The translations under genes were made by a program, and so were the position numbers. Below the pieces are notes generated by a model. That model saw only the letters and a program-made list of their open reading frames with translations. It ran no database searches and was not told the DNA's origin. A DNA stretch of 7,274 nucleotides, from the NCBI GenBank assembly GCA_029933635.1, contig JAOZNS010000135.1, positions 1-7,274 of the forward strand, in the 5' to 3' direction. Every line of letters starts with the position of its first letter. The stretch's first letter is position 1. This DNA comes from Candidatus Zixiibacteriota bacterium. GTDB taxonomy: Bacteria; Zixibacteria; MSB-5A5; SM1-73. Of the stretch, positions 6,268-7,274 are shown in pieces.

Positions 6268-6422
6268 GTGCAGATTTGACTAATCGAGCAATAAATCTTA
6301 AGAGACGAACTTGGGATTGGAATCGTTTAGGACTTAGGATGGTATAACATAAGGAAATACCCCAGGTTAATAGATGGTAGGTGGATTGTAAGGAAAAATA
6401 GAAAGTTTTGTTGAATTTGATC
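6268..6422. other. Intergenic region after purL, no gene seen
   Basis: No supported reading frame, RNA gene or clear terminator is seen between the purL stop and the cytochrome promoter. AGATTT and AAATCT (around 6272-6299) could pair across a long loop, but the stem is weak and no T-run follows. A frame on the minus strand is open here but looks like a shadow of the cytochrome. Confidence 0.4.
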
Positions 6423-6451
6423 TTGACAACTAAACAGGCTGGGATTAAATT
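6423..6451 (+). promoter_or_regulatory. Sigma70-type promoter of the cytochrome gene
   Basis: A perfect TTGACA (6423-6428) is followed by 17 bases and TAAATT (6446-6451), four of six matches to the -10 consensus. Transcription would begin near 6458, giving a leader of about 40 bases before the ATG at 6500. The cytochrome is thus likely transcribed apart from purL. Confidence 0.55.
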
Positions 6452-6467
6452 AATCAGTCGTATGAAT

Positions 6468-6489
6468 CTAAACTGAGATGAAGGAGGTG
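6468..6489 (+). promoter_or_regulatory. Cytochrome gene leader with AACTGAGAT plus AGGAGGTG
   Basis: The leader contains the strong Shine-Dalgarno AGGAGGTG (6482-6489), about a dozen bases from the ATG at 6500, which is a long spacing; a second GAGGA lies almost against the ATG. The bases before it, CTAAACTGAGAT, match the core of the direct repeat at 58-81 and 742-765 except for one base, and the trailing AGGAGGTG matches copy 2. The element is therefore a gapped third relative of that repeat. Confidence 0.45.
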
Positions 6490-6499
6490 AGAAAGAGGA

Positions 6500-7150
6500 A
6501 TGAAGAAACCAAATCTGATATTGATTATGGCGGTGGTTGCTAGTTTTCTCATCTTTGGCTTCTGTCTTGCCCAGCAGGAGAAAGGCACAACTCAGTCGGA
6601 TACAGCCAAGCAGGAGATAACTAAGCAGGATACAGTCAAACAGGAAGTAGGTAAACCGGACACCACCAAGAAGGATACCACTAAAATAGTTCACAAGTAT
6701 ATTGGCACAGTCAAATGTAAAATGTGCCACAATAGCGCAAAAAAGGGCAAGATTTATGACAAATGGGCCACCACCAAACACGCCGCCGCTTACAAGACCT
6801 TAGCCAGCGATGAGTCAAAAGCTCTGGCCAAGAAGATGGGGATCAAGGATCCGCTGAAGGGAGAAAAATGCCTCAAATGCCATGTCACCGGATATGGCCA
6901 GCCTACCGGAGGTAAATATTCGATAGAGGAGGGGGTCACCTGTGAGGCATGTCATGGTCCCGGCGAGCATTATTGGTCTATGAAGGTCATGAAGGACAAG
7001 AAGCTGGCAATGGAGAATGGTTTGGTGGAGCCCACCGAGAAGCTTTGCGTCACCTGTCACAACAAGGAGAGTCCCACATATAAAGCCTTCAAATATGAAG
7101 AGGCATATAAGGCAGTTGAACACCATCCGCCAAAAGCTGAGAAAAAATAA
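6500..7150 (+). CDS. Periplasmic tetraheme c-type cytochrome (cytochrome c554-like)
   Basis: This 216-aa protein has a Sec signal peptide (Lys2-Lys3, hydrophobic 5-22, probable cleavage after Ala24 in CLA-QQ), a polar linker with three decapeptide repeats (34-63), and a heme domain with four CxxCH motifs: C73-H77, C124-H128, C148-H152 and C183-H187. The order, including KHAAAY (93-98) and GVTCEACHGPGEH (145-157), is that of the cytochrome c554/c-prime-like family that shuttles electrons in periplasmic respiratory chains. His94, His157 and His208/209 are candidate distal ligands. Heme attachment occurs outside the cytoplasm by the cytochrome c maturation machinery. Its partner enzyme is not in the window, so donor, acceptor and any catalytic role are unknown. 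The linker probably spaces the heme domain from the membrane or from a partner. No lipobox is evident. It has its own promoter and no co-transcribed neighbour in view. Confidence 0.9.
   Translation: MKKPNLILIMAVVASFLIFGFCLAQQEKGTTQSDTAKQEITKQDTVKQEVGKPDTTKKDTTKIVHKYIGTVKCKMCHNSAKKGKIYDKWATTKHAAAYKTLASDESKALAKKMGIKDPLKGEKCLKCHVTGYGQPTGGKYSIEEGVTCEACHGPGEHYWSMKVMKDKKLAMENGLVEPTEKLCVTCHNKESPTYKAFKYEEAYKAVEHHPPKAEKK
6599..6688 (+). repeat. Three tandem 30-bp repeats encoding a decapeptide linker
   Basis: The repeats encode DTAKQEITKQ, DTVKQEVGKP and DTTKKDTTKI in the cytochrome linker. Copies one and two are similar at the DNA level (both contain GGATACAG and CAGGA); the third is more diverged. 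The unit is rich in Lys, Thr, Asp and Gln and likely disordered or extended. Copy number may vary between strains. Confidence 0.65.
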
Positions 7151-7184
7151 AGGCTTTGAGAGCAGCTAAAAATCACACTTCAGG

Positions 7185-7228
7185 AGGGAGCATATTGCTT
7201 CCTTGAGGGAGATTATGGTTTATCTCTC
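7185..7228 (+). terminator. Possible terminator hairpins after the cytochrome gene
   Basis: Two small hairpins follow the stop codon: AGGGAGCA (7185-7192) with TGCTTCCT (7196-7203) around a three-base loop, and GGGAGAT (7207-7213) with ATCTCTC (7222-7228) around an eight-base loop. Each has one G-T pair. The bases after the second stem, CTTATTATC, are only loosely T-rich, so efficient intrinsic termination is uncertain. The remaining bases to the window end show no gene. Confidence 0.3.
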
Positions 7229-7274
7229 CTTATTATCAGAGAGCATTTAAGCTGAAAGAATAACCCATTAGCTT

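Noticed and set aside
6236..6781. A 181-codon minus-strand frame with hydrophobic segments
   Set aside because: It spans the end of purL, the cytochrome promoter and the start of the cytochrome; its hydrophobic part is antisense to the Lys/Thr-rich linker. No start signal or family resemblance.
1..7274. tRNA, rRNA, CRISPR array, transposase or phage genes
   Set aside because: No cloverleaf-like sequence, no regularly spaced identical repeats and no recombinase or transposase motifs were seen on either strand.

Overview
The window reads as ordinary bacterial chromosome. It has Shine-Dalgarno-led genes, sigma70-like TTGACA/TATATT promoters, moderate GC in the conserved genes, and a tetraheme c-type cytochrome with a Sec signal peptide. 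A Hel308-like helicase, a stand-alone 'small' PurL and a C-terminal-domain style multiheme cytochrome together would suit an uncultured anaerobic or facultative lineage, for example a candidate phylum of the FCB type. That placement is a guess from general resemblance; no marker in the window fixes it.

Layout. (1) Bases 1-82 may hold the last codons of an upstream gene. (2) Bases 132-721 carry two AT-rich, translationally coupled small genes of unknown function. The first is a 114-aa exported helical protein. The second would be an 82-codon exported cysteine-rich protein, but it has an in-frame TAA at codon 25. Two near-identical 24-bp direct repeats (58-81 and 742-765) flank the pair. (3) Bases 775-3435, minus strand: a Ski2/Hel308-like superfamily 2 helicase with an extra C-terminal domain that resembles the PhoB/OmpR winged helix. 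Its promoter has a near-perfect 18-bp palindrome filling the -35/-10 spacer, and its Shine-Dalgarno sits in a small hairpin. (4) Bases 3561-3928: a non-coding stretch with a strong GC-rich hairpin and purine-rich repeats that looks like a dispersed palindromic element. (5) Bases 4009-6267: purL, with a convincing promoter at 3929-3956. That promoter lies inside a possible 35-residue N-terminal extension and so argues for the downstream start. (6) Bases 6500-7150: the tetraheme cytochrome, with its own promoter and a three-copy decapeptide repeat between signal peptide and heme domain.

The genes do not form one pathway. PurL belongs to purine synthesis, the helicase to DNA repair or replication restart, and the cytochrome to periplasmic electron transfer; each has its own promoter. 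The least explained part is the small exported pair at 132-721. The interrupted member shows four CxxxC motifs exactly 11 residues apart, a pattern expected from a continuous helix with one cysteine-lined face. The other notable signal is the palindromic operator candidate controlling the helicase.
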